A stretch of DNA of 34,672 bases from Candidatus Acidiferrales bacterium. GTDB lineage: Bacteria; Acidobacteriota; Terriglobia; Acidiferrales; UBA7541. Positions within the stretch are counted from its first letter, which is position 1. Each line of letters starts with the position of its first letter. The position numbers and the translations under genes are program-made. The notes beneath the pieces are model-generated. The model searched no databases, was not told where the DNA came from, and saw only the letters and a list, made by a program, of their open reading frames with translations. Shown here piece by piece: positions 7,251-15,694 of this stretch. The stretch spans positions 1-34,672 of the forward strand of contig JASHRN010000017.1 of NCBI GenBank assembly GCA_030037335.1, read 5' to 3'.

Positions 7251-8882
7251 CTACTGGGAAGTGGCTCGGCTTCTTGGGGAAATGGGGTCGCGGGTTTGCT
7301 CGCCATCGATCATTCGCCAAATCTTCAGCGGATTTTCATCCTTGAGTTCATCGGGCAGCGAAGCATTGGGGAAATTCTGAAAACAAACGAGGCGGGCAAA
7401 GCGATAGATGGCCTGGGTGCCGACCGAGGTGGTACGACCGTCGGAAGTAGCCGGGTAAGGACCGCCGTGAACCATCGCGTGGCAGACTTCGACACCTGTA
7501 GGATAGCCGTTGAAGATTAGACGACCGACTTTGGATTCGAGGATGGCGATGAGGTCAGCATATTCGCGGAGATCCTCCTCGGTTCCATGAAGAGTGGCGG
7601 TGAGGTGGCCCTCGAGAGAGCGGGCAAGCTGGAGAAGCTCGTCGCGGGAAGAGTTGCTGATGAGAACGGTGGACGGACCGAAGATTTCGGCATGAAGCTT
7701 TGCATCGTGTGTAAAGGCAGTCGCCGTGGTTTCGAAGAGCACGGGAGCGACGCGAAAACCATCAGAGGCGGGGGAAGCATCCGGCTGGGAGACCTTTGAA
7801 ATGCCGTGCTGATTGGCGCGCACTTTGGTATTGGAGATGTAGGATTGGTGAATACGGGAGTTGAGCAGAGTGAAATCACCGCCGGCGCGCATCAGCTCGC
7901 GAAGAGCGGCGGCAAATTCCTCGTTTTTGCCGGCGTTGGCAGCATCAGCGGCGGTGACGATGACTCCGGGCTTGGTGCAGAACTGTCCCGCACCGAGTGT
8001 GACAGACACGTGAGCGCCTTTTGCGATTTCGGAGGAACGTTGGCGCATCGCACCCGGAAGAATAAAAACAGGATTGATGCTGCTCATTTCGGCAAAAACA
8101 GGGATCGGCTCAGGGCGAGAAGCGGCAGCATCCATGAGCGCGCGGCCGCCTTCGCGAGAGCCTGTAAAGCCGACGGCTTTAATGGACGGATGTTTGACGA
8201 GGCTGACGCCAACTTCGATGCCGGAGTCGAAGAGCAGAGAGAAAATGCCTTCGGGAGCGCCCGACTCGCGCGCAGCGTTCCGAATGGCTTCGCCAACCAT
8301 TTCAGCGGTGCCGGGGTGAGCACCATGGGCCTTCACGACAACGGGATTGCCAGCGGCGAGGGCTGAGGCTGTATCTCCTCCGGCGACGGAAAAGGCCAGC
8401 GGAAAATTGCTGGCGCAGAAAACGGCGACAGGACCGATGGCGTGCCAGAGAGAACGAATATCCGGCTTGGGAATGGGAGCGCGGTTTGGATCAGCGCGGT
8501 CGATGCGAGCTATAACCCATGAGCCTTCCTCGACGAGCTGCGCGAAAAGGCGAAGCTGGGAAGAGGTGCGGAAGAGTTCGCTTTTTATACGAGGGACAGG
8601 CAAGGCGGTTTCTTCAGAAACGCGAGCGACGAGCTCGTCCTTAAGGGCTTCGATGTTCTCGGCGATTTTGCGGAGCAAGACGCCTTTTGTTTTGCCCGAA
8701 GCGCGGCTCCAGTCGCCAAAAGCGCGTTCAGCGAGAAGAGCGGCGCGATTCACGTCCTCGACGGAAGCAGAATAAAACGGAGGTTGGATGGATTCGCCTG
8801 TGGCGGGATTGGTGGCGCGAAAGGATGCGCCGCGGGCCTCCGCCGACGAATAGCCCAGGATCGATCTTCCAGTAAGAGGCAA
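7251..8882 (-). CDS. 2-oxoglutarate semialdehyde dehydrogenase (NADP+ aldehyde dehydrogenase)
   Basis: Last step of hydroxyproline breakdown: oxidation of 2-oxoglutarate semialdehyde (2,5-dioxopentanoate) to 2-oxoglutarate in the cytoplasm. The 543-residue aldehyde dehydrogenase has the general base Glu265 in VFAEMSSINP, the cofactor segment GFTGSREGG (238-246) and the nucleophile Cys302 in GAGQFCTKPG. The GPVAVFCASNFPLAFS segment is typical of the long ketoglutarate-semialdehyde subgroup. The frame opens at TTG 8882 (MPLTGRSILG), with AGGAG 7 bases upstream, and I see no better ATG. It is the last gene of the minus operon, 45 bp after the deaminase gene. The family call is firm; substrate comes from operon context. 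Confidence 0.88.
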   Translation of the reverse strand: MPLTGRSILGYSSAEARGASFRATNPATGESIQPPFYSASVEDVNRAALLAERAFGDWSRASGKTKGVLLRKIAENIEALKDELVARVSEETALPVPRIKSELFRTSSQLRLFAQLVEEGSWVIARIDRADPNRAPIPKPDIRSLWHAIGPVAVFCASNFPLAFSVAGGDTASALAAGNPVVVKAHGAHPGTAEMVGEAIRNAARESGAPEGIFSLLFDSGIEVGVSLVKHPSIKAVGFTGSREGGRALMDAAASRPEPIPVFAEMSSINPVFILPGAMRQRSSEIAKGAHVSVTLGAGQFCTKPGVIVTAADAANAGKNEEFAAALRELMRAGGDFTLLNSRIHQSYISNTKVRANQHGISKVSQPDASPASDGFRVAPVLFETTATAFTHDAKLHAEIFGPSTVLISNSSRDELLQLARSLEGHLTATLHGTEEDLREYADLIAILESKVGRLIFNGYPTGVEVCHAMVHGGPYPATSDGRTTSVGTQAIYRFARLVCFQNFPNASLPDELKDENPLKIWRMIDGEQTRDPISPRSRATSQ

Positions 8883-8927
8883 TGGAGTTCTCCTTGTTCC
8901 AGAACCGCAAAGGTCGCACCGGTGCGT

Positions 8928-9854
8928 TCAGGAGCGCGAAACCTTCTCTGCCATTCGATGCGCCAATTGCGGCCGAGTTTCCAGCGCGCGCCGAATGATT
9001 GCCCGGGCTTCCTTGAGTTCGGCACCTTCGAGTTCAAGGCGCGGCGCGCGAACGCGGGCATTGCCATGGCCCGCCTCCTGCTGAACAAGCTTAATCAGTT
9101 GGACGAATTTGGGAACAGTATCCATACGCAGGAGAGGGAGAAACCATTTGTATATGGCAAGAGCTTGATTCATTTCGCCGTTCGAAGCGTGACGAAAGAG
9201 AGCGACGGATTCCGCGGGAAGAGCGTTCACCAGACCGGCGATCCATCCCACAGCACCGACAGTAATGCCTTCGACAATGGCGTCGTCCACTCCGACGAGA
9301 ACGTCGAGGCGATCCGAGAGAAGAGCGCGGATGGCGGTGACACGACGCACATCGGTGCTGGATTCCTTGATGGCTTGCAAATTCGGATGCTCGTGGGCGA
9401 GTTCCGCGACGTCTTCCGGCAAGAAATCCGTTCCGTAGGAGACAGGATTGTTATAGAGCATGGCGGGCAGATCGGTAGCTCGCAGAACGGCGGCAATGTG
9501 GGACTTCATCTCACGCGAATCGCCGCGATAGACATAGGGCGGAAGAATCATCAAGCCTTCGCAGCCGCGGCGAGCTGCGTCTTTGGCAAGCTGCACGGCT
9601 TCGCTGGTGCGCAACGATGAAATTGACGCTGTAACGGGCGCGGATGAGCCCACGGCTCGGACGCAAGTTTCGATGATGGCAAGCTTCTCATCGTAATCGA
9701 GCGTGGAGCCTTCACCGAGAGAGCCGAGGGGAACGATGGCAGTACAGCCGTTTTCGACCAGCCAGTGGCAGTGTTTCTCCATAAAGGCGTGGTCGACTTT
9801 GTAGTTTGAATCAAAAGGGGTGGTGATTGCGGGTATAACTCCCGTCCAGTTCAT
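8928..9854 (-). CDS. DHDPS-family 1-pyrroline-4-hydroxy-2-carboxylate deaminase
   Basis: This 308-residue class I aldolase-fold enzyme is predicted to deaminate and dehydrate 1-pyrroline-4-hydroxy-2-carboxylate to 2-oxoglutarate semialdehyde. It has the DHDPS-family Schiff-base Lys163 (AIKESSTDVR), Tyr134 (MLYNNP) and GSLGEGS (44-50) in place of the usual GTTGE. It sits between the semialdehyde dehydrogenase and the FAD oxidoreductase genes and overlaps the latter by 4 bases (ATGA), which implies translational coupling. By sequence alone it could be another DHDPS-like lyase such as dihydrodipicolinate synthase. The full set of neighbouring hydroxyproline genes makes the deaminase role much more likely. 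Confidence 0.85.
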   Translation of the reverse strand: MNWTGVIPAITTPFDSNYKVDHAFMEKHCHWLVENGCTAIVPLGSLGEGSTLDYDEKLAIIETCVRAVGSSAPVTASISSLRTSEAVQLAKDAARRGCEGLMILPPYVYRGDSREMKSHIAAVLRATDLPAMLYNNPVSYGTDFLPEDVAELAHEHPNLQAIKESSTDVRRVTAIRALLSDRLDVLVGVDDAIVEGITVGAVGWIAGLVNALPAESVALFRHASNGEMNQALAIYKWFLPLLRMDTVPKFVQLIKLVQQEAGHGNARVRAPRLELEGAELKEARAIIRRALETRPQLAHRMAEKVSRS

Positions 9855-11170
9855 CGGAACTCCTCGTGGGAAACCAAGTCTGGTTGAGATTGAGATGATC
9901 CAGCAATGGCAAGGACTTGCACCGGCGCAGCAAAAACCGGAGGCCGCACGGAATCCGCCCTCCAGCCGAGCAAAAATTCAGTGGCAGCGCCGCAAATGCG
10001 TCCCTGACACGGGCCCATTCCGCAGCGGGTGTGGAGCTTTGAATCGCGCCAGGAAGAATGGTTGCGTATGCGGGCGAACTTCACATCTTCGCAGCGGCAA
10101 ACGAGGGTTTCCGAATCGGGCAACGAGCGGAGTTCGTCGCGCAGAGCAAAAGTGCGCTTGAGCAAAGAGGCGAAATGGTCGAGCCGCTGCTTTTGCGGGA
10201 GCAAGCTTGCGGTAGAGCCGGAGCGATCTGTGGCAGCATACCCGGCGATTTGGCCCTCCCCGATGGATGCTTCGACGCCGCCAATTCCAGTGAGTTCGCC
10301 CGCAGCAAAAACTCCGGCGATGGATGTGCGCTGAGAGTCATCGACCTGCACAAAACCCCCACGAAGCTCGCAACCAATAAGGGCGGCCAGTTCTGTATTC
10401 GGAACAAGATGAAAACCGCATGCAAGATAATCGCAGGATTCTTGCCAGGTGTGAGCGCCGGTGCGGAGAAAAACGGTTTCGAGCTTTCCTTCGCCAGTGG
10501 CGCGAATCGGCCAGCAGCTTGTTTTGTAAGGAACGCTGGAGAGTTGGCGGCGAATGGCGAAGGCCTGCGCGAGCTTTGCCCGTTCAAAAGCCAGCGATAA
10601 GGCGAACCGCGCGAGGCGGTGGCGCGGTGCTTGTTCGGCGATGAGGCGAACCTCCGCGCCGTGCTCGCGCAAATGCGCTGCGACAGCGAGGAGCAGAGGG
10701 CCGGTGCCAGCCACAATGACTTTCTTATCGGCAATGGGCAGGCCGGACTTGACAAGCGCCTGCAAACCGCCCGCTCCCATGACATTCGGGAGAGTCCAGC
10801 CAGGGAATGGCAGGAAAAGCTCGCGAGCGCCGGTGCAAAGGATCAAGTTGCGATAAGTAAGTTCGCGCACATCGTCGCCAGACTGCATCCCGACGGATTG
10901 CACGACGAGGCGGCCAGGCTCGAGATGATCGATGACTTCAGTGGAAGCGAGAAATTCGATCTTAGCGGAGGCGAATTTTTGGAGCCATTCGCGGGCCTCG
11001 ATATGAGATGGATGCTGCGATTCGCCGCGCCAAATTTGCCCGCCGATCTGTGGATTGTTATCAAGCAAGCCAACACGGGCGCCGCTCTCGGAGGCGCAGC
11101 ATGCGGCCGCGATGCCCGCGGGCCCCGCACCGATGATGAGGACATCGAAATGTGCCGGCCGACTAGCCAT
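9851..11170 (-). CDS. D-hydroxyproline dehydrogenase FAD/BFD subunit (HcnB-like)
   Basis: FAD-binding subunit of a multi-subunit dehydrogenase for cis-4-hydroxy-D-proline. The N terminus has a dinucleotide site, VLIIGAGPAGIAAACCA, and a second nucleotide-binding region lies mid-protein (KVIVAGTGPLLLAVAAHL). The C-terminal part has a BFD-type [2Fe-2S] cluster motif, CRCEDV...CGMGPCQGRIC. I start it at ATG 11170, which has AGGTGA upstream; GTG 11182 would add four residues. The start overlaps the small ferredoxin gene by 8 bases and the end overlaps the deaminase by 4. The three-gene set resembles both HcnABC (glycine to cyanide) and D-hydroxyproline dehydrogenase; context favours the latter. 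Confidence 0.83.
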   Translation of the reverse strand: MASRPAHFDVLIIGAGPAGIAAACCASESGARVGLLDNNPQIGGQIWRGESQHPSHIEAREWLQKFASAKIEFLASTEVIDHLEPGRLVVQSVGMQSGDDVRELTYRNLILCTGARELFLPFPGWTLPNVMGAGGLQALVKSGLPIADKKVIVAGTGPLLLAVAAHLREHGAEVRLIAEQAPRHRLARFALSLAFERAKLAQAFAIRRQLSSVPYKTSCWPIRATGEGKLETVFLRTGAHTWQESCDYLACGFHLVPNTELAALIGCELRGGFVQVDDSQRTSIAGVFAAGELTGIGGVEASIGEGQIAGYAATDRSGSTASLLPQKQRLDHFASLLKRTFALRDELRSLPDSETLVCRCEDVKFARIRNHSSWRDSKLHTRCGMGPCQGRICGAATEFLLGWRADSVRPPVFAAPVQVLAIAGSSQSQPDLVSHEEFR

Positions 11171-11423
11171 CAACTTGTTCACCTGTGCGAATGTCCATTT
11201 CGGGTGTGCATAAAATCTGACAAGTGCGCGAGTGGCGACGATGATTCACCGTCGCGCGGCACTCGAAGCAAACGCCCATGGCGCAGAGCGGGCCACGAGG
11301 CGAGCCTCCAACCGAGCGGCGAACGCTTGGCGCGCCGGCGATCAAAATTGCAGCGAGAGCGGTTGTGCCGGACGGGACGGAAACGGCGGTTCCGTTGACA
11401 TTCACGGTGATCGTGTCAGGCAT
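11163..11423 (-). CDS. [2Fe-2S] ferredoxin-like subunit of D-hydroxyproline dehydrogenase (HcnA-like)
   Basis: An 86-residue Fer2_4-type iron-sulfur subunit that should pass electrons within the dehydrogenase. Cysteines lie in PLCAMGVCFEC and in RTCQILC, which is the pattern of the sarcosine oxidase alpha N-terminal and HcnA-type domain. ATG 11423 has a GAGGGCG-like ribosome site. It overlaps the downstream FAD subunit and the upstream FAD subunit by 8 bases each, so the three proteins are very likely made together. The length matches stand-alone members of the family. Confidence 0.85.
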   Translation of the reverse strand: MPDTITVNVNGTAVSVPSGTTALAAILIAGAPSVRRSVGGSPRGPLCAMGVCFECRATVNHRRHSRTCQILCTPEMDIRTGEQVDG

Positions 11424-12543
11424 GAACGCCCTCGTAAACGCGGCCAGGCAGATACGGCGCTGCGGGAATTTCTGTTTCGCGACGCAGAAGTTGATTCAGC
11501 AGAAGTTCTGCGGTTCCGAGCGAAGTGGTGATACCTAAACCCTCGTGGCCAGTTGCGAGAAACAAATTCTCGTGGCCGGGTACGGGGCCGACGAGCGGAA
11601 GCTTGTCCGGTGTGGCAGCGCGAAAGCCGGTCCAAGTGCGAATCGCGGACAGGCGCGAGAGATTGGGAATAAATTCTTCCGCTCGGGAAATCATGCGCGC
11701 CAGCATGGGGTGGTCAACCTCGCTGCTGTCCTTGTCAAATTGGCGGGAAGAACCGAGCAGCATTTGGCCCGTTTTGCGAGGCTGAATGTTGAATGCGACA
11801 GACTCGCTGATGAAAGAATGCGCGCTTTTCAAATAGCCGAGCTCGACGAGCTGATGGCGAACAAATCCGGGGTAACGATCGGTGATAAGCAGATGCCCTT
11901 TGCGCGGACGGACGTCGATTCCGGGGAAAAGCCGCGTGGACCATGTGCCCGCCGCGACTACAATTGATTGCGCGACGATGGAGGAACCATCGTTGAGACG
12001 GACGCCATCCGGAGCGATTTCGGTGACCACGCGGGGGCAATGAAGTTGCGCGCCGCGGGATTGCGCTTGCTCGACAAGAAAACGCGCAGCACACGGCGCA
12101 TAAATCACCGCATCCTCTGGGACAAGGAGTCCGCCGGGAAGGCCTTCACGAAGACTCTGCTCGACCTCGTGGAGCTGGTGCGAATCGAGGATTTGCGCGG
12201 GAACGCCGCGAGATTCATAGAATTGTTTCTTTTGCACGACAGCGGACATTTCATCCGCATCGGAGGCTACCCAGATGGTCCCGCAGCCGTCGTATTCTAC
12301 GTCTGCAGGCAGCTGCTCTGATAAACGGCGCCAGAGAGTTTGCGAATAGCGAGTGAGCGCGAATTGCGCTTCGGAGTCGTCCATAACGACCAGATGGCCC
12401 ATACCGGCGGCGGTGGCTCCGCCACCAACAATGTCGGCTTCGACAATCCCCACCTCGAGGCCTTCACGGGCGCACGCAGCCGCACACGCGGCGCCAACAA
12501 TTCCAGCGCCAATAATGAGCACCTCATAGACCGGCAACTTCAT
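11416..12543 (-). CDS. D-hydroxyproline dehydrogenase FAD catalytic subunit (DAO-type, HcnC-like)
   Basis: A 375-residue D-amino-acid-oxidase-fold flavoprotein, predicted to oxidise cis-4-hydroxy-D-proline to the pyrroline. The ADP-binding motif VLIIGAGIVGAACAAACA is at residues 8-25, and the C-terminal flavin-contact region reads LFLATGHEGLGITTSLGTAEL, which is typical of DadA/HcnC/glycine oxidase proteins. Its ATG overlaps the TGA of the epimerase gene (ATGA, 12540-12543), and its 3' end overlaps the ferredoxin subunit gene. It could act on other D-imino acids; the epimerase partner supplies D-hydroxyproline. Confidence 0.85.
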   Translation of the reverse strand: MKLPVYEVLIIGAGIVGAACAAACAREGLEVGIVEADIVGGGATAAGMGHLVVMDDSEAQFALTRYSQTLWRRLSEQLPADVEYDGCGTIWVASDADEMSAVVQKKQFYESRGVPAQILDSHQLHEVEQSLREGLPGGLLVPEDAVIYAPCAARFLVEQAQSRGAQLHCPRVVTEIAPDGVRLNDGSSIVAQSIVVAAGTWSTRLFPGIDVRPRKGHLLITDRYPGFVRHQLVELGYLKSAHSFISESVAFNIQPRKTGQMLLGSSRQFDKDSSEVDHPMLARMISRAEEFIPNLSRLSAIRTWTGFRAATPDKLPLVGPVPGHENLFLATGHEGLGITTSLGTAELLLNQLLRRETEIPAAPYLPGRVYEGVHA

Positions 12544-13496
12544 TGGCGGATTCCGAAACAGAATGGATCCTGCGGGTCAAGAATCAATTCACTGTCGGCG
12601 TTGACGAATGCGGAGCCAGTGATGCTCGGGTGCAAATCGCCCTTATTCTCAGCAATGCTCCCTTCGAAAATACTGCCGACGATGCTTTCCTGCCGCCAGA
12701 TTTCGCCGGCGCGCAACTTACCATCTGCATACAGACAAGCCATTTTTGCGGATGTTCCGGTACCGCAAGGAGAACGGTCATAGCTTTTGCCAGGGCACAA
12801 GACGAAATTCTTACTGTCCGCTTCGGCGGAATGAGGAGGGCCGAAGAGTTCGATGTGGTCAATTTCCTGGCCTCCGCGACCGGTAATGTTCTGCGCTTTG
12901 AGCTGCTTGCGAATGGCCCAGGTGAATTCAGTCAAGCGATCGATATTCGAAAAGGAGATATCCATACCATGGTCGCTGACCAAGAAAAACCAATTCCCTC
13001 CCCAGGCGACGTCGCCCGTGACAGGACCGTGGCCGGGAACCTCGACCTTGACCTTCGCCGCATGGCGATAGCTGGGAACGTTTTGAACGGTCACGCGGCC
13101 GTCTTCGAGCAGGCGCGCAGTGACTTTTCCGACAGGCGTCTCGATTTCGTGCAAACCTGGCGTCAACTTTTGCAGATGAGCCAAAGTAACCATCAGGCCA
13201 ATGGTCCCATGTCCGCACATCCCCAAGTAGCCTACGTTATTAAAGAAAATAACGCCTGCGGTGCAGGATTTGTCCTGCGGCTCGCAGAGGAGAGCGCCGA
13301 CGATTGCATCCGCGCCGCGGGGCTCGTTGACAACAGCGGAGCGGATGGAATCGAACTTGTCGCGAAAAACAGACAATTTGGAGGCAACGGAGCCATTGCC
13401 CAAATCAGGAGCGCCGGAAATGATGATGCGGGTAGGTTCGCCGCCAGTGTGAGAATCAATTACGCGGAGGCGGTGGATACCAGAAATCAGAGGCAT
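12540..13496 (-). CDS. 4-hydroxyproline 2-epimerase (proline racemase family)
   Basis: First enzyme of the pathway, converting trans-4-hydroxy-L-proline to cis-4-hydroxy-D-proline in the cytoplasm. The 318-residue protein has both catalytic cysteines: Cys94 in GYLGMCGHGTIG and Cys244 in DRSPCGTGTSA. The RVIDSHTGGEPTR opening is typical. A TTG three bases before ATG 13496 is in frame, but the promoter -10 element ends at 13503. Transcription would then start at or near the ATG itself, so the mRNA may be leaderless. It is the first gene of the operon. The Cys/Cys pair separates it from dehydratase members of the superfamily. Confidence 0.92.
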   Translation of the reverse strand: MPLISGIHRLRVIDSHTGGEPTRIIISGAPDLGNGSVASKLSVFRDKFDSIRSAVVNEPRGADAIVGALLCEPQDKSCTAGVIFFNNVGYLGMCGHGTIGLMVTLAHLQKLTPGLHEIETPVGKVTARLLEDGRVTVQNVPSYRHAAKVKVEVPGHGPVTGDVAWGGNWFFLVSDHGMDISFSNIDRLTEFTWAIRKQLKAQNITGRGGQEIDHIELFGPPHSAEADSKNFVLCPGKSYDRSPCGTGTSAKMACLYADGKLRAGEIWRQESIVGSIFEGSIAENKGDLHPSITGSAFVNADSELILDPQDPFCFGIRQ

Positions 13497-13501
13497 CAAT
13501 C

Positions 13502-13530
13502 TATTTTATGTATAAAATATCCCATGTCAA
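13502..13530 (-). promoter_or_regulatory. Promoter and palindromic operator of the hydroxyproline operon
   Basis: On the minus strand TTGACA (13530-13525) and TAAAAT (13508-13503) are spaced 16 bases apart. Over the -10 lies an 18-bp palindrome, TATTTTATGTATAAAATA on the plus strand (13502-13519), imperfect only at its two central bases. The -10 ends 6 bases before the ATG at 13496. The same -35/-10 arrangement and core recur at 21458-21485 before the S9 peptidase (22 of 28 bases identical). A FadR-type GntR repressor would be a natural ligand for such a palindrome; the binding itself is inference. Confidence 0.7.
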
Positions 13531-13687
13531 CGAAGTCTCGCGGGCATTAAAGGCACGGAACCGTACAATGAGAACGCAGAACTCTGGGCAATGCGAACGA
13601 CCGTTTAGCATCGTTGCCGGTACGGTGAGGCATGAATTGGGCCTCAGCTTGGTGCAACCGCGGCAAACAGAATAGCAGAGGAGGACG

Positions 13688-14752
13688 GTGCGAGTTTCCC
13701 GGGTTATCAGCGCGGTGGATGCACATGCGTGCGGCGAGCCGGGCCGGGTAATTACGGGCGGAGTGCTGGATGTGCCCGGCCGGAACATGTTTGAAAAAAT
13801 GGTGTATCTGCGGAAGCATGCTGATGGCCTACGAAAACTCATGCTGCGGGAACCGCGCGGATATCCGGCGTCAAATTGCAATCTGATTTTGCCGTCGATG
13901 CACCCGGAGGCCGACGCCGGATTCGTCATTATGGAACAGGTGGAGTATCCACCGATGTCAGGGACGAATACGATTTGCGTGGCCACGGTGCTGCTCGAGA
14001 CAGGCATGGTGGCTCCGAAGGGGCGAATTACAAAGTTGAAGTTGGAGACTCCTGCGGGATTGATCGAAGTCGATGCGGAAATGGAAAACGGGAAAGTGAC
14101 GCGAGTGACGTTTCAGAATGTGGCGGCGTTTGCGACGCATCTGGATGCAAGCATCGAAGTGCCGAATCTGGGAACTGTGAAAGTGGACGTGGCATACGGC
14201 GGGATGTTTTATGTGATCGCAGACGCGCAACAGTTTGGATTGCGATTGACGCCGGATGAAGGGCGCGAGATTGTGCGAATCGGAGAAATGATCAAAGCAG
14301 CGGCGCGAGAGCAGTTGCCGGTGGAACATTCGGAGAACCCGGAGATTTCAGGAATCACGATCGCGCAGCTTTCGGGCCCTTCGACCACCGCTAGAGTGAG
14401 CCGGAGAAATGCAGTGATCGTGTCCACGGGAGAATTGAACTGGAAGCGGCCGGAATCGTGGACGGGCGCGTTGGACCGGTCGCCGTGCGGCACAGGAACT
14501 TGCGCGAAGATGGCGACGCTGTATGCCAAGGGCTCACTTCCTCTGAATTCTGATTTCGTGCATGAAGGAATTCTCGGGACGACGTTCACGGGGCGCCTGA
14601 TCGCGGAAACGCGAGTGGGAAAGTACGCGGCGGTGATTCCCACGATCAGCGGGCGCGCGTGGATTACCGGGTTTTCGCAATACGTACTGGAGGAGGATGA
14701 TCCATTCCCTACTGGATTCACGGTTGGGGACATTTGGGGCAAGACGTCCTGA
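13688..14752 (+). CDS. Proline racemase-family protein with Ser/Cys catalytic pair
   Basis: A 354-residue second member of the family, divergent from the operon. GTG 13688 has AGAGGAGG directly upstream. The second catalytic Cys is present (Cys267 in DRSPCGTGTCA), but the first is Ser91 (PPMSGTNTIC). Ser/Cys members of this superfamily are known as hydroxyproline epimerase variants, while Cys/Thr members are trans-3-hydroxyproline dehydratases. This one is therefore most likely an epimerase acting on 3- or 4-hydroxyproline. Whether it duplicates or complements the Cys/Cys enzyme cannot be told from sequence. A regulator gene follows in the same direction. Confidence 0.85.
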   Translation: MRVSRVISAVDAHACGEPGRVITGGVLDVPGRNMFEKMVYLRKHADGLRKLMLREPRGYPASNCNLILPSMHPEADAGFVIMEQVEYPPMSGTNTICVATVLLETGMVAPKGRITKLKLETPAGLIEVDAEMENGKVTRVTFQNVAAFATHLDASIEVPNLGTVKVDVAYGGMFYVIADAQQFGLRLTPDEGREIVRIGEMIKAAAREQLPVEHSENPEISGITIAQLSGPSTTARVSRRNAVIVSTGELNWKRPESWTGALDRSPCGTGTCAKMATLYAKGSLPLNSDFVHEGILGTTFTGRLIAETRVGKYAAVIPTISGRAWITGFSQYVLEEDDPFPTGFTVGDIWGKTS

Positions 14753-14876
14753 GCGGAGGGGATTGGTGCGTGCTTAGACTCGAAGTAAAATAAGAACGTA
14801 GTCTCATCCATTGATTGAGCGTTATGCTATCTTAGGCGACCGAAGGCAGCGGGAAAAGCGCGATTCTGGCGGGCAG

Positions 14877-15581
14877 ATGGCAACAAAACCAAAAGTCGAG
14901 GAAGAAGAAGCGAGGAATTCGGGAAACGGAATTCCGCGAATGTCGCTGGCGTCCGCGGTGGCCGACAAGCTGCGGGCGATGATTATTCACGGCGACGTGC
15001 AGGAAGGCGAGCAATTGCGGCAGGATGCGATTGCGGCGGATTTTCAGGTCAGCCGGATTCCTGTTCGAGAGGCGCTGCGTCAGCTCGAGGCCGAGGGACT
15101 GATCAAAATTGTTGCACATCGCGGCGCGGTGGTTTCAGCGCTGTCGGCAGATGAAATTGAAGAGTTATTTGATATTCGTGCGCTACTGGAATGCGAAGTT
15201 CTGAGGGCTTCCATCCCACATTTGACCGAAGCGGATTTTAAGGAAGCGGAATCGATTTTGGACACTTACGAAAAAGCGCTGTGGATGAAAGAAGTGGGCA
15301 CGTGGGGGCGGCTGAACTGGCAATTCCATTCCGTACTGTATTCGCGGGCGAACCGGCCGCACTTCATGCAGATCATCAAGATGATCAACAACAATGGCGA
15401 CCGGTACACACGGCTGCAACTTTATCTGACGCAGGCATTTGAGCGTGCGAAGCAGGAGCACCGGCAATTACTGGAGCTGTGCCGGAAACGCGATACAGCC
15501 GCAGCGAGCGGTTTGCTCGAAAGGCATATTCATAACGCCGGACGAATGCTGAAAGAATTCGTGAAGGAACACCGGAAGTAG
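14877..15581 (+). CDS. GntR-family regulator with FCD domain (FadR subfamily)
   Basis: A 234-residue DNA-binding regulator, probably controlling hydroxyproline use. The winged-helix domain (about residues 20-90) includes LRQDAIAADFQVSRIPVREALRQLEAEGL. The all-helical FCD effector domain follows, with metal-site histidines in WQFHSVLY and ERHIHNAG. I chose ATG 14877 (MATKPKVEEE). An in-frame TTG at 14811 would add 22 residues, and no start has a strong ribosome site. It lies 124 bp after the Ser/Cys racemase gene in the same direction. Two near-identical promoter palindromes in the window (13502-13530, 21458-21485) are candidate targets. The ligand is presumably a hydroxyproline or pyrroline intermediate. 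Confidence 0.88.
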   Translation: MATKPKVEEEEARNSGNGIPRMSLASAVADKLRAMIIHGDVQEGEQLRQDAIAADFQVSRIPVREALRQLEAEGLIKIVAHRGAVVSALSADEIEELFDIRALLECEVLRASIPHLTEADFKEAESILDTYEKALWMKEVGTWGRLNWQFHSVLYSRANRPHFMQIIKMINNNGDRYTRLQLYLTQAFERAKQEHRQLLELCRKRDTAAASGLLERHIHNAGRMLKEFVKEHRK

Positions 15582-15639
15582 GGCATTTCCCTGCCACAGT
15601 AATCTGCCCTTTCCGCAAAAATTAAAGACGCGCGGGCTG

Positions 15640-15665
15640 AAGGTGCATCCCTTGTGATGCGCCTT
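15640..15665. terminator. Hairpin between convergent genes
   Basis: AAGGTGCATC (15640-15649) pairs with GATGCGCCTT (15656-15665), ten pairs including one G-U, around a 6-nt loop. It lies between the ends of the regulator gene (15581) and the Asp-box protein gene (15695), where a bidirectional terminator is expected. There is no clear T run on either side. Confidence 0.4.
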
Positions 15666-15694
15666 GCGAGCGCCGATTTAGAACGACTCCGCCG

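Noticed and set aside
9851-12543. Hydrogen cyanide synthase (hcnABC)
   Set aside because: The three subunits have the same architecture, but they overlap with a 4-hydroxyproline epimerase, a DHDPS-type deaminase and a semialdehyde dehydrogenase, which points to D-hydroxyproline oxidation.
12543-13550. 335-codon plus-strand frame opposite the hydroxyproline epimerase
   Set aside because: The minus-strand gene has both catalytic cysteines and operon overlaps; the plus frame shows no family features.
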